Positions 11,241 to 22,300 are shown, counted from the first letter of the stretch. The stretch: DNA of 64,000 bases from Isoetes taiwanensis (GCA_021234155.1 JAJEKV010000001.1:28413768-28477767), one strand, 5' to 3'. The notes: generated by a model from the letters alone, not told the origin. Translations and numbers: made by a program.

Positions 11241-11708
11241 ATACATGTCACTAGTATATGTCAACTATGACATATATACGGCGACTGCAAAGGATTGTAC
11301 CATGGGGTACAACCATTAGAATCCATTATATTGCACACGTTATGTAACATGTGAATATATCCTATATTGCCACGTGGCAATACCCCATACGAGCCATATG
11401 GCACATTAGACCCCAATCCTAAAACGTGGGCATAAAGAGACAGGAACCCTAAAAGTGTCTCCTTTTCCAAATTCCAGTCTCCAAGAGCCATTTTGACCAA
11501 GCGCATGCGCCATTCTGCCTTGCCAGATGCCGAGAAGCCAACATTGCCCAATAGATCATGCGCATTCGATTGTCTCGGGCCAGATCGAGAGCGTGGATGC
11601 CTTTCGTGGAGTTGGAGCGAGTCAAGGATCCGATATGTGGTCAATATATTGTGCAATACTGACTTCCCGACCTGCATTAGCCCAAGTTAGTATCTTCTAT
11701 TAGACTTA
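11241..11708. other. no gene recognised
   Basis: A 138-codon minus frame (11,261-11,677) has no convincing domain. The last five bases before the gypsy element (11,709-11,713) are its left target-site duplication, GAGGA. Confidence 0.5.
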
Positions 11709-11713
11709 GAGGA

Positions 11714-13297
11714 TGTGACACTCCCTACAAAATATACAGTACCTGACCGTACACCTCATAGGAAATCCTGCATCTGGCCCCCCGCCCGCATGGGCCCTCC
11801 GTCTATCCCGCACTCCAGGATGTCCCTAGTGCGGGAAGGGGATACGAAGGTGTCTTGCGCGCCCTTTCCCTATGGGCTCCTATATCAATGGAAGCATAAA
11901 CAATGTCAACACTAACAACAATAATACATCTAAACACCTCAAAGGGTAGTACATCCATACATCCATAGATATAACAGAGAGAACCATATGCCATAAAACA
12001 TGAGAGCTCCTACCCAGGCTCAGATTCATAAGGAGGTAGATTGACGGCTAGGCTACAAGATGGAGCAGACCGAGGTATAATAATAGCGGGGCTGGCTATA
12101 GACAATGGCTAGGGTTGACCACTCCATCCGCCCCTCATGTGCATACTTTGCAGATGGGCTAAATCAGGCTCTGTTGTGACCATAGCCTGCCAAATATGCA
12201 ATCTCATGGCATCACCCATCGAGACTACTCCGAGTTGCATCTCCCGTTCTGGGGATCTAGAGGCTCCATGGGCAAGTACAGAATCGTGGCGACACACAAT
12301 TCGTACCCAACTGAACCCCCCAAAACAAGAGCCAGGCCGACACCTCCAACTCTTGAGAGGCAGGGCGACACCATTGCCCAGGAGGTGTCAGACCCATACC
12401 CAGCCCACTCGAAGTGACCAACTATAGGCCTAGCCCGCTATGGGTCCCCAGCAGCCGCGCTCAGCAGGGACCTCCCTCCACTTTGCCATTAGCCCTATTA
12501 TGTGGTGTTAAGTAACCTCATGGGTTCCTATGCACAGACCGTATATAATAAGAACTGAGGGGTCCAAACTAGGAGCATCATTTAAATAATGGCTCTACCT
12601 CCCTTCCCAATACAAGAGGAGCAAACATGATCAACCAACATCACATATCCATATAACATGATACATAATGAGAATAACATCTAAACCTAATCACATGCAT
12701 CTAACTTACAGTTAGGGCTCATTGATTAGGGTTCAAGATCTAGACGGAGGGTTCTAGGATGGCTCTACTAGAGATACGAAATGCTAACTCATCTAGAATC
12801 CTAACTTCTAAATGATCTACAAAGGACTCTAACCCAAATATCTGCTCCTAAGGAACTCCCTCCTGCTCCCGGCATCTCTACAGCCTTCAAGGAGTTTGAC
12901 ATAGCTCCCACTCCTACTGATGCACTCATGCTCCGGGGGCTGCTGTACTATGTTGCGCCACAACAGACTGTTCTTGAAATGGAGTTTCGAACGCGAACAA
13001 GGTTCCCAGCGTGTTGGAGCCAGAAAAATGGCCTAGGGTTAGGGTTTGGCCATTTATAGGTTAGGTTGATGTCACCTGCCACATGGCTCCAATGGGGTGC
13101 TTCCGTGTGGAGGGTGCTCAATAGGTTAAGGCTATGTGGAAATGGCCTTAGCCTAAGGTTGGCTAAGTTATATGAATAACTTAGTCATGCTCCATTTTGC
13201 CACCGACTATGGTATACAAGGCTATAATGATAGACTTGTATAATGATGGGCCTAAAAATATACGTATTTATGGCGTATATTTCTCGAGAACGTCACA
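11714..13297 (-). repeat. 3' LTR of the gypsy element
   Basis: 1584 bp beginning TGTGACACTCCCTA and ending GAACGTCACA. It aligns along its whole length with 19,265-20,905 and 33,911-35,537 but is clearly more diverged from them than they are from each other. Short frames inside it are noncoding shadows. Confidence 0.9.
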
Positions 13298-13310
13298 TTC
13301 TCCCCCCTTA
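13298..13310 (-). other. polypurine tract
   Basis: On the minus strand TAAGGGGGGAGAA lies directly against the TGTGACG start of the 3' LTR. This is where plus-strand DNA synthesis of the element would be primed. Confidence 0.85.
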
Positions 13311-13659
13311 GGATAATGCCGTCCTCATCATTGAACCTGCAACAGCCCTGCAAAACTCACAACATGAATATAGAAACTTAACTTTATTGAAAGGATCAAC
13401 TTCCTGTTAATTACTTATTACATAATTATAAGCCTATATATATAACTTATTACAATTATATAGCTGTAACAATTATTATTATAAAAGTATACATACATAA
13501 TATTATTACAACAAATTTAGGAGTTCATAGTTAAGTCTAAAATCTATGACTTCTGTTTTCTCGTAACGTGCTTCCTCCTCCATGCTTCCCTTCACTGGCC
13601 TGCACAAGTAGCACATTACATTATTTAAGTTAGTAAGTTTGTGGTTTTAGTGGACCACC

Positions 13660-14200
13660 CCCTTAATTACCTCCTTGAGCCGAACTACTAGCTCAAGGTT
13701 ACCCCTACTACCTTGCACTCGATCATGGCCCAAAGGATTTGAGCTTAAGGACCGTTTAAGACGATCCTATCATCGCCCATGATTGAGTGCTACCTTGTAC
13801 AAGATTCTCTTGATCATGTACACCCGCAATATATCATGCCCCTGGGGGTTTAAGCTAGGGAACGTCCCAGATAATCCCATCATCGTGCATGATCACGCTT
13901 ACCTCATCATGACCCCCTTATGGTCATGTACACGTGCCGTGCATCATGGCATAGAGAACATTTTAACGATGATCCCATCATCGCGCACGATCCCGTGTGT
14001 ACTCGTGCATGACTCCTTCAGTCATACACACCCCGCAGTGCATCATGGCCCTGAATGTTTAAGCTAGGGAACATTCCATTGATCCCATCATTGCCCATGA
14101 TGCTATACTCCTTTCACATGACCTTCCTAGTCATGCGCACTCTTGGTGTGTACTGACCTAGAGAACGCCTGGGAGATCTCATCATCGCCTACACTCCAAG
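13660..14200. repeat. ~100-bp tandem repeats between pol and the 3' LTR
   Basis: The phrase CCCATCATCG(C/T)GCATGATC and variants recur at about 13,767, 13,877, 13,973, 14,084 and 14,177. They alternate with TCATG(T/C)ACAC and GCATCATGGC phrases. Spacing is about 93-111 bp. This is a noncoding minisatellite in the element's 3' untranslated region. Confidence 0.7.
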
Positions 14201-14252
14201 ATCTTCGTGTATGTATACGCTTTCCTGCACACTCACTAAGACATACATAAGC

Positions 14253-16992
14253 TTAGCTAAGAGCACCCGACAGGTTGACGTCGACCAATTCAGAGATGAC
14301 TTGGCCACGGAATTGCTCCAAGAATTCTGGGTATTGCTTCTCTGGATCTTGCTTTAATACTGATATTGGATCTTCCATAGGCAAGTGCTTCCATTTGACC
14401 AAGTATTGGGGAAATTGAGACCTTATTGTCTCCTTAAATGCTTTGTCGAGAATTAGCTGGGGGACTATCTCGATTTGCTCCTCCATCATCTCCAACAAGT
14501 TGGAGTCTCCAAAACCTCCTCTGGGTTTGGAGTATGGCTCTTAAGTAGGCTCACGTATAAGACTTTGTGGACCCTTTAGATGGGCAGGCAAGTCGAGCTT
14601 GTAGGCTTGGCTCCCTACTCGCTCCAACATCTTGAAAGGTCCCGCCCACCTTGGAGCAAGCTTCTTACAATTGCTGATGTGAAGCTTCCCTTGCTTGATT
14701 ATTTGAGCCAACTTTATCTCCCACAACAAAACAAACTCTCGAGGAGTTTTATGTCTATCTGGTAGACTCTTCTTTGTTTGAAGGTATTCTCGCACTTCTA
14801 CCACAAGCTGCTCCAATTCTGCTGCCGTCGTTGAGAAACTTCCACCTTGGGCACTAGATTATGTCACATAACTGGGGTTAAGCATTGATAACTGTAACTG
14901 ATCATGGAGGGAGACATCTTCAATGACTCTTGCTTCATATTATTGTACGTAACTCGCCTAGCTGGATGTAATCGGCCCATTTGGATTGCTTGTTCCAACA
15001 TAGTTTCTCAACATGTCCTCCAAAATTTTGTTGGTGCGCTCCATTTGCCCATTTGACTGCGAATGATAAGCAACACTCATCCACAAGTTGGTGCAGATCG
15101 TGTTGAAGAAGTCTTGCTAAATGGCACTAAAGAACTTCGGATCTCTATAGGTGATGATCGATCCAGGCATTCCGTACAACCTGAAAAAAAAAAGCTCTTT
15201 TGATGACTTATCTACCACAACCATCAAGGCATCAAGGTTCCCTATTGTCTCTGGAAGGCCCTTTATGAAATCCATGCTGATGACTTCACTTGGCATCCGG
15301 CACCGCCCAGGGTTCCAAAACTTTTGGGATTCGAAGTTGTTCTGCCTTTGTCTGCTGACACAACTGACATTCTTGGATATACCTAACCATCTGCTTCTTC
15401 ATGAGCGTTAAAAAGTAGCTATTTTTAATCTTGAAGTACGCCTTTATAAATCCTGTATGGCCGGTAATAGGGCTATTATGCGTGTGATGGAAGATTAACT
15501 TTCTTACTCCTGATGCTTCAAGTATGCATAGTTGTTCTTTGTGATATAAAAGGTTGCCTTCCTTTTTAAAATGTTTGAAGGTTTCTCTTTCCTTATCCGT
15601 CCTTGCGCTCTTGCAAAGACTAGCCCATATGTGCTTGAACTCCATGCTAGAGGCGGTGGCTTCTTCTATCTTCTTGCTGAATTCGCTTGCCGCAGTGGAG
15701 ATGGTATTGAAAATTGATGCTTCAAAAGCTTGCCAATAAGTGACGACGTCTTACCATCTCCAAGGCTTTCCTCAAATGGACTGCATGTTCTTCCATTGAT
15801 TTGTTGTAGATCACGATGTCGTCGAAGAAAAATTGATGATAAACTCATCGAACAAATCTTTGAAGATGTCGTTTCTCAAGTGCATAAAAGTCATTGGAGC
15901 ATTCGATAGACTCAAGAGGCATTACTATGAACTCATAATGCCCATATCGTGTCCTGAAGCAGTCTTATAGTTATCTTCCTCTTTCATCCCTATTTGATAA
16001 TTGCCCAACCTTAGGTCAATGTTGTAGAATAATCTTGCTCCTTGGGCCGATCCATTACGTTGTCTGCTTGTTGAGCTGCCGATGGTTGATATACATCCTT
16101 AGACTTCTACCCTCGCCGAAAGGATCCCCAAGTCGAGCAACTCCTACACTGCTTCTTGAGCTCTGCTAGCTCAAGAGTGCTCATTGTATAAGGAGCTTTG
16201 CTGGTCGGCTCTGCATCTGGAGCAAGAGTGATTTCACACTCTACGTCTCTATAGAGCAAAAGCTCTTGATTAGCTAGCAATCGGCCGAGGCAACGGTTTT
16301 CATCTTCCTTCTTACTTGCTTATGATAATCAATTATTGCCTTAGTAGGCTTTAATATTCCATGCCTAGTATAAGGTCATACTTGCCAATGTACATAAGTT
16401 GGCGCCGATGCTCTACTTTTCTCCGCTTAAGGTCGATGTCGAACTTGACTCTTGTTCCTTTGGTGCTGCTAATTGCTCAGCCTTGCCATGCTTACTTAGC
16501 CTAGATTTAGACTTACGAGTCTTACTCTTAAAGATGTCCGCCATCTAAGAGGTGCAAGGTTATATGTTAAAGAATTATTTACATATAAATCATGTGGCCA
16601 CAAGGTTAGTCAACGTGACATTTCCTTTCAACATAAAACTATGCAATTAAATAATTATTCTTGTTTTAAATCTAATTTATACTCTAGGATCTCCCCTTTC
16701 TTAATTATTTCCCTGTTGAAATAGTCCCACCTTTGAGTTGATGCCATCTAAGAAGTTGGCCGGACTTATTAGATTGCTTCCCTTCATTTGGTCGGATTAT
16801 TTCTTATGTTGTAAAGGTACTCGTCATATACATGGTTGACGATTATCCTATTATTGAATCCTGCTTAGCGAGGTGATCAAGCTCACGAAGAGGTTCCAAT
16901 ATGTTGGATATCTGTCATCAATGTATATAATTATTGTACTCCATACGTTTTTCTTCCCAATCCTTGAAGCTTTGCTCAATTCTTGGGTCCAT
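14253..16992 (-). pseudogene. degenerate gypsy pol (protease-RT-integrase-chromodomain)
   Basis: From high to low coordinates: a possible frame start MDPRIEQSFKDWEEKRM (16,992); a short basic frame MADIFKSKTRKSKSRLSKHG (16,544-16,413); KYDLILGMEY, the segment joining protease to RT (about 16,390); RT pieces including the catalytic FFDDIV (15,812-15,829) followed by MEEHAVHL; the integrase zinc domain with H-x-H and C-x2-C (KLIFHHTHNSPITGH, CQLCQQTKAEQ; 15,645-15,286); the start of the integrase core, ISMDFIKGLPE (just below 15,286); and the post-core block KLAPRWAGPFKMLERVG (14,816-14,541). Last comes QYLVKWKHLPMEDP (14,498-14,253), the Y-L-V-K-W-K core of a chromodomain. Only about 100 bp separate the RT thumb from the integrase zinc domain, so RNase H is missing. 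Frameshifts and stops occur throughout. Confidence 0.85.
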
Positions 16993-17256
16993 CTTTTCTA
17001 AAAGAAATGACAAAAATCTACTCGAAATTTCGTCCCAATCCCATCATGGATGTTCACCCATCATGGAGGAATTTCTTAAGTAATTTTACAATTTTGGACA
17101 ATTTATGCCATTAAAGAAGGCAATCGAGTGTTATCGCGCGAAACGCATCTGCGTCAAGGCGGTAAGATCTGAGTGGACCAATTTTGATGCAAAAGTCAAA
17201 TTTAATGGAAAATTTTAAGCTAACATTAGTAATAAGAACAATCTAGTTACATTAAG

Positions 17257-17501
17257 AAAGATTTTACACCAATTTGATTTATACAAAATTATCTCAGTAC
17301 AAAATTAGAAGCTCTTAAGGCTTCTCCTTCCAGATCCTTCTAGCTAAATGGAGATCCTTGGGCATCACTGTTACCCTCTAAAGATTTTGCACCAATTTGA
17401 TTTATACAAAATTATCTCAGTACAAAATTAGAAGCTCTTGAGGCTTCTTCTTCCAGATCCTTCTAGCTAAATGGAGATCCTTGGGCATCACTGTTACCCT
17501 C
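17257..17501 (-). repeat. 122-bp tandem duplication over the 3' end of the H3-like frame
   Basis: 17,257-17,378 and 17,379-17,501 are nearly identical, both with AATTTGATTTATACAAAATT and GATCCTTGGGCATCACTG. The right copy holds the end of the H3-like frame. The left copy repeats its last ~25 codons downstream of the stop, without reading through. Confidence 0.85.
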
Positions 17502-17821
17502 TTCGCATGAATGGCACACAAGTTGCCTTCCTCAAAGAGCTGTACCAGCTCTGGCTCTGCTGCTTCTTGAAAGGATCGGACCGTTAGAGGTGTAACCCTA
17601 TAGTCGGTCTGAAACTCCTGCATGATCTCCCGGAGGAGCCGATCGAATGGCGCCTTCTGGATCAAGAGATTAATGCACTGCTGAAAGTGCCTAAACTCTC
17701 GAAACACCTGGGCGTGCTTCGAGTTAGGTCCATGATGGACCTTCGTCGGAGGCTCTGGCCGTGGTGGTGGCGGCTTCGGCTGGTTCTTTGGCCTGCCACC
17801 CCTAACGTACTTCTGTACGTT
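17417..17821 (-). CDS. histone H3-fold protein in the gag slot of the gypsy element
   Basis: A stop-free minus-strand frame of 134 codons, close to the 135-136 of histone H3, that continues the longer upstream frame. Residues 1-40 are basic and proline-rich ([13 protein letters not shown]-hook-like). From about residue 41 the H3 core aligns without gaps: [16 protein letters not shown] (alpha-N), [10 protein letters not shown] (alpha-1), FQTDYR (loop 1), [20 protein letters not shown] (alpha-2), [18 protein letters not shown] (loop 2 to alpha-3). By hand about 50 of 84 residues match canonical H3. Loop 1 has canonical length, so it is not obviously CENH3. The tail lacks the ARKS sites. There is no ATG in this stretch, and twelve stops interrupt the frame upstream. 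It may be an element-borne H3 variant or a captured host gene. Function and expression are unknown. Confidence 0.8.
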   Translation of the reverse strand, partial: NVQKYVRGGRPKNQPKPPPPRPEPPTKVHHGPNSKHAQVFREFRHFQQCINLLIQKAPFDRLLREIMQEFQTDYRVTPLTVRSFQEAAEPELVQLFEEGNLCAIHAKRVTVMPKDLHLARRIWKKKPQELLILY

Positions 17822-18751
17822 TTATTTGCAGTACCAATCATTATATCAGGTCCATCGGCGTAGATGTATCTTGTATTCTGCCTTCTTCTTCTCGTACCTA
17901 ATATCTTGCTTCAGGTTAAATGGCTTCTCGCTCATCTTGTACTCCTTGGCCCTCTTCTTGGGTGGCTTGGGCTACAATGGATATGGTGGCCGAGTGTAGG
18001 CTCCATCTGTTCTTCAGCTTCCTCCTACTCTTCTTCAGGGTCTTGCTCCCCCTCTTGTTGGTGCGATTCCTCCTCCTCGGACTCGCCCGCCTCTGGTTCG
18101 TCCTCTTGTGGTTCCCTAATAACCATGCTCCCCCTCCGCCTATGTTTGCACCTCTTTGTTTGCGTCTCTCTTGCCTACGTCTCTTCCTGCTGCTGGGGCT
18201 CCTCCTATTGTCGAGGTTGCTCCTGCTGCTTGCTGCTCACCCGTTCTTCTTGGTGTTGGGGTTGCTCCTACTATCGAAGTTGCTCCTGATGCTTGCTCCT
18301 CACCTGCTCTTCCTATTGTTGAGGTTGCTTCTACTGTCGAGGTTGCTCCTGCTGCTTGCTCCTCACTTGTGGAATCGGAAGCTACGATCTCAATTTCTCC
18401 CTAGCATTGCGATTATTCACCTGAAGTGCTAAGCCGTTGTTCCTCCAAGAGTGATTACGATTCGTCTGAAGAGCTTGAGTGGCTAAGTTCGTCGTCTGGC
18501 CTAGGCAGCAGGACCTCAAGAATTTGTTTGCCATCGTCCGCAGAGTGCTTCAACGTTCAGGCACAGGCTGGAGCTTCCAACCTTCCTAGCTACTTGTTTG
18601 GTCCTCCCAACAACTTAGCTTCCTTGATCGTGGCCTCTTCGAGAGCTCTTGCCTCTATCAATGGTTGAGTATGTTTATTCGTGGCTCCCTTGGGCGGATC
18701 TCGCAGATTGTTCGTTCGGTGCACCCTCTTATGGTAGCTTTGGAGATTAGC
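17822..18751 (-). pseudogene. degenerate upstream part of the gag-slot frame (Ser/Glu-rich, repeat and RGG segments)
   Basis: The frame of the H3-like protein extends upstream for 310 codons with twelve stop codons but no frameshift. Its composition looks coding. In order: a charged stretch (ALEEATIKEAKLLGGPNK); a Ser/Asp stretch; roughly 15-residue repeats of the type EEQA(A/S)GATS; an RGG-rich stretch (TRGRTRGGRVRGGG); then a Lys-rich stretch (KPPKKRAKEYK, RYEKKKAEYK). No CCHC knuckle or recognisable capsid fold is present. The opposite strand has an open, repetitive Val/Ala/Pro frame (18,156-18,404) with fewer stops, so the coding strand is not beyond doubt. Orientation and continuity with the H3 domain favour the minus strand. 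Confidence 0.55.
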
Positions 18752-19246
18752 TTATAATTCATCTTACAAGGATAAAGGAGAGATTTAAGCTACCATTTGG
18801 GAACTTCTAAGAAGTAGAGGTGCTTCCATAAATTTAGTGGCTACTTTCCCTAAGAATAATTTATTATAACTATGGGTTATTAATTAAGGTACTTTCTCTA
18901 ATCATCTTAACTGTTTTTTGAAATTTCCCTATTTCTTTTGGGCCAAGTATTGGTCATTTCGCGCCATTTTCTTTCAAGCTTTCTTTTGAGCGATTTTTTG
19001 TTCAATTTTCGCTTGAAGGGTGCGGTTCATGAACAACGTGAGCTCAATTTACGAGAAGGTTTCTTTGATTATATTGTTTCTATCACTTAGACTATAACTT
19101 AATCCAATATGACCCTGCTAATGGGAGAAAAAAAAAATCTCCCACATTGCGCTGTTCAAGACTGAAATTCTCATTCCATTCTTTAACTAGGCCAGTTAAT
19201 CTACCTATTCAGGGGATATAGTCGATTAGCTCTTGGTCAACCAAGA
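18752..19246. other. untranslated leader of the gypsy element
   Basis: AT-rich sequence between the gag-slot frame and the PBS, with no convincing frame. It is also present in the duplicated copy (33,394-33,892). Confidence 0.6.
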
Positions 19247-19264
19247 ACATTGCTCTGATATCAT
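19247..19264 (-). other. primer-binding site (initiator tRNA-Met)
   Basis: On the minus strand ATGATATCAGAGCAATGT directly follows the CA end of the 5' LTR. TGATATCAGAGC differs at one base from the plant tRNA-iMet PBS TGGTATCAGAGC. This fixes which LTR is 5'. A second copy lies at 33,893-33,910. Confidence 0.85.
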
Positions 19265-20905
19265 TGTGACGCTCCCTATAAAATATATGGTACTAGACCG
19301 TACACCTCATAGAAAATCCCCCATCCGGCCCTCCCGCCACATGGGCCTTCCGTCTATCTCGCACTCCAGGATGTCCCTAGTGCGGAGGAGACACGAAGGT
19401 GTCGTGCGTGCCCTTCCCCTATGGGCTCCTATAACAGCGGAAGCATAAACAATGTCAGCACTAACAACAACAATACATCTAACTACCTCGAAGGGTAGTG
19501 CATCCATACATCCATAGATACAACAGAGAGAACCATATGCCATAAAACATGAGAGCTCCTACCTAGGCTCAGACTCATAAGGAGATAGACTGACGACTAG
19601 GCTACAAGATAGAGCAGACCGAAGTATAACAATGGCGGGGCCGGCTATAGACAATGGCTAGGGTTGACCACTCCATCCGCCCCTCCTGTGCATACTTTGC
19701 ATATGGGCTAAATCAGGCTTTAGTGTGACTATAGCCTGCCGGATACGCAATCTCATGGCATCACCCATCGAGACTACTTCGGGTTGCATCTCCCCAATCC
19801 GATGAGGCGGGAAGGGTTGCATCTCCTCTTCCGGGGGTCTAGAGGCTCCATAAGCGGCTAGAGAATCGCGGCGACACACGATTCATACCTGACTGAACCC
19901 CCAAAACAAGAGCTAAGCCGACACCTGCAACTCTTGAGAGGCAGGGCGACACCATTGCCGCAGGAGGTGTCACCCATACCCGACCCACTCGAAGTGACAG
20001 ACTATAGGCCTAGCCGGCTATGGGTCCCGAGTAGCCGCGTTTAGCAGGGACCTCCCTCCACATTGTCACTAGCCCCGTTATGTGATGCTAAGACACTTCA
20101 TAGCCCCCGTAGCCGGGTGGGTTCCTATGCACAGGCCACATATAATAGGAACTAAGGGATCTAAACTAGGAGCATCATCTAAATAATGGCTACTAGGTCT
20201 CTACCCCCCTTCCCAATACAAGAGGAGTAAACATGATCAACCAACATAATATATCCACATAACATGATACATAAATGAGAATAACATCTAAACCTAATCA
20301 CATGCATTTAACTTACAGTTAGGGTTCATTGATTAGGGTTCAAGATCTAGACTGAAGGTTCTAGGATGGCTCTACTAGAGATACGAAATGCTAACTCATC
20401 TAAAATCCTAACTTCAAGATGATCTACAAAGGACTCTAACCCAAATACCTGCTCTTGAGGAACTCCCTCCTGCTCCTGGCATCTCCACAGCCTTCAAGGG
20501 GTTCGACGTAGCTCCCACTCCTGCTGATGCACACAGGCTCTGGGGCCTGTTGTGCTATGTTGTGCCACAGCAGACGGTTCTCAAAACGGAGTTTCGAGCG
20601 CGAACAAGGTTCCCAGACTGTTGGAGCCAGAAAAATGGCCTAGGGTTAGGGTTTGGCCATTTATAGGTTAGGGTTGATGTCACCTGCCACGTGACTCCAA
20701 TGGGGTGCTTTCATATGGCGATCGCCCAATAGGTTAAGGCCATATGGAAATGGCCTTAGCCTAAGGTTGGCTAAGTCATAGGAATAACTTAGTCATGCTC
20801 CCTTTTGCCATCGACTATGGTATACAAGGCTATAATGATAGACTTGTATAGTGACGGGCCTAGAAATATATGTATTTATGGCATATATTTCTTGAGAACG
20901 TCACA
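19265..20905 (-). repeat. 5' LTR of the gypsy element
   Basis: 1641 bp from TGTGACGCTCCCTA to GAACGTCACA, followed by target duplication GAGGA (20,906-20,910). It contains the promoter-side sequence of the element. It is nearly identical to 33,911-35,537 because both belong to the tandem duplication. Confidence 0.9.
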
Positions 20906-20949
20906 GAGGACCTATAGATTCCAAGATATCAGCCCTTAAGGAAGGAACC

Positions 20950-21725
20950 TAACCGTGTATGTTTAGGTAGATAGACTAGATGTTATTCTGTATTTTAGTT
21001 CTATGGATGATCATGTTCTATCTCTACGTGCACTCCTATATATTGGGAAGGGGGGTAGAGATCCCGAAAGCCTTAGTGGATGATGTATCTAGTTAGCTTC
21101 ATTAATTCGCAATTAATGTGGCTTGTGCATAAGAGCCCACCTGGCTATGGGTGGTGGAGCTAGACTGGCTGACAAGGAAGACTTGTCCGGTTACAGTTGA
21201 ACCCTCTAGTGTGTAAAGCCTACAAGGAAACACCGTGGGCTAGGCCTAATAGCTTGCCACTGAGTGTGGGCAAGGTATGGGCTCGACACCTCTTGGATGA
21301 TGCATCACCTTCAATGGGGTTGAAGTCGTAGACGAGCAGTAGCTCTCCAGCCCGCCTGTAACTGGCATGTATCTTCTGGAGGGGAGTGATCTCCTCCTGC
21401 CTCATCGGGAACTGGGGAGATGTAACTCAGGAGTAGCCCCTTTGACTATGCATCTGGTAGGCTACAATCAGGCTCCAAGACTTACCAGCCTATCTACAAA
21501 GTATGATAAGAGGGGCGGATGGAGTGGACTACCCAATGACCATGTTTTATGCCAGGCAAGTCCATTGTTATGAACTCTGTCTACTTTGACCTCTGGAGAT
21601 CCGAGCTGTCAGTCGATCCCCTTGAGTCTGAGCCTTGGATAGGATCCCCCTTATGTTGATGTTACTGTTGTTGTTGTTCCAGATGCTATGTTATGGTGAG
21701 CCACCCTTCGAGGTGTATATATATG
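20950..21725 (+). repeat. older related LTR relic in inverted orientation
   Basis: This segment is a diverged reverse complement of parts of the gypsy LTR. TATTGGGAAGGGGGGTAGAG mirrors CTCTACCCCCCTTCCCAATA at about 20,195, and GGGGCGGATGGAGTGG mirrors CCACTCCATCCGCCCC at about 19,665. The element therefore sits immediately beside an older relative of opposite orientation. Copy B of the relic is at about 35,580-36,355. Its short frames are shadows. Confidence 0.7.
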
Positions 21726-22290
21726 TTATTTGATGTTATGTGCTCACTAGAAAAAGTGCCCAGGCTGTTTGGGCTATCAGGCAATTGTTGGGTTATAAAG
21801 CGTCGTTGGTCATTATTATGCTGTAAAGTTTAGTTTTATGAATTTGTTAAGAGAAACATATGTATGAAATAATCATTGATAAAGTAAAATTTAGAATCAA
21901 TACAAATATTCTTAGCAATTGTATGTCATTCATTATCACTGCAAATTTCATCATAAATTTTACATGCTTTAGCTTTGTTCATCACTACTACAACTCTTTA
22001 GAAGACTCTAATTTCTGTTGGAGTTAATCTAATTTTGCCTTTTGATAACCACATGACATTTGCAATGGTTAATGATTTTCTATAACTTGTATATTGATTG
22101 TTGTTTAGGTGCTTACTGATGGTGAGCCGCAGTTTCATTCAATAACTTCAAAGCTTGATGCTTCTGAACGGGAGTTCATATGTACTTGTGTCATTTTTAT
22201 AATCATTTAGTGAGAACACTTGTTGATCAATTAAATAATATTAAGTGATGGATAGTGATTTACAACATTTACAGCTTTGAATAATGCTTA
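21726..22290. other. no gene recognised; one exon-like block
   Basis: AT-rich. A block after TTGTTTAG (about 22,109) reads VLTDGEPQFHSITSKLDASE on the plus strand behind a good acceptor, but no partner exon or family is evident. It lies beside the Helitron's 3' side, so it could be captured sequence. The matching block in copy B starts near 36,736. Confidence 0.35.
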
Positions 22291-22300
22291 CTCTTAGAAG

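Larger units (their letters stand above)
11714..20905 (-). mobile_element. Ty3/gypsy LTR retrotransposon with chromodomain-like end and a histone H3-like frame
   Basis: The structure is complete. The LTR at 19,265-20,905 is the 5' LTR and the one at 11,714-13,297 is the 3' LTR; both read TGTGAC...GTCACA on either strand. On the minus strand the PBS follows the 5' LTR and a polypurine tract precedes the 3' LTR. GAGGA at 11,709-11,713 and again at 20,906-20,910 is a perfect 5-bp target duplication. Minus-strand order is leader, gag-slot frame ending in an H3 fold (18,751-17,417), protease/RT remnants, integrase, then a chromodomain-like region. RNase H looks deleted and pol has many lesions, so this copy is not autonomous. 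From 17,809 rightwards the element also lies in the 10.3-kb tandem duplication. Confidence 0.9.

Noticed and set aside
11261-11677. Ankyrin-like protein on the minus strand left of the gypsy element
   Set aside because: Only a weak ALDLAR-type phrase in another frame. No repeat periodicity.
17417-17821. Assignment of the H3-like protein as the host centromeric histone CENH3
   Set aside because: Loop 1 has the canonical H3 length without the usual CENH3 extension, and the frame lies inside an LTR element. Divergence alone is not enough.
17920-18432. A 170-codon plus-strand frame rich in Leu, looking like a membrane protein (repeated at 32,532-33,074)
   Set aside because: It is antisense to the repetitive Glu/Ala/Gly part of the gag-slot frame. 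CT-rich repeats always read as Leu in one frame.
17822-18751. Reading the twelve stops as a C-to-T deamination or RNA-editing signature
   Set aside because: Any TAA, TAG or TGA can be written as a C-to-T change at its first base, so the stops by themselves carry no such information.
19233-19448. Conserved 71-78 codon frames in the LTR region (also 33,879-34,189)
   Set aside because: They lie within LTR/PBS sequence, are identical only because of the 10-kb duplication, and are broken in the 3' LTR.
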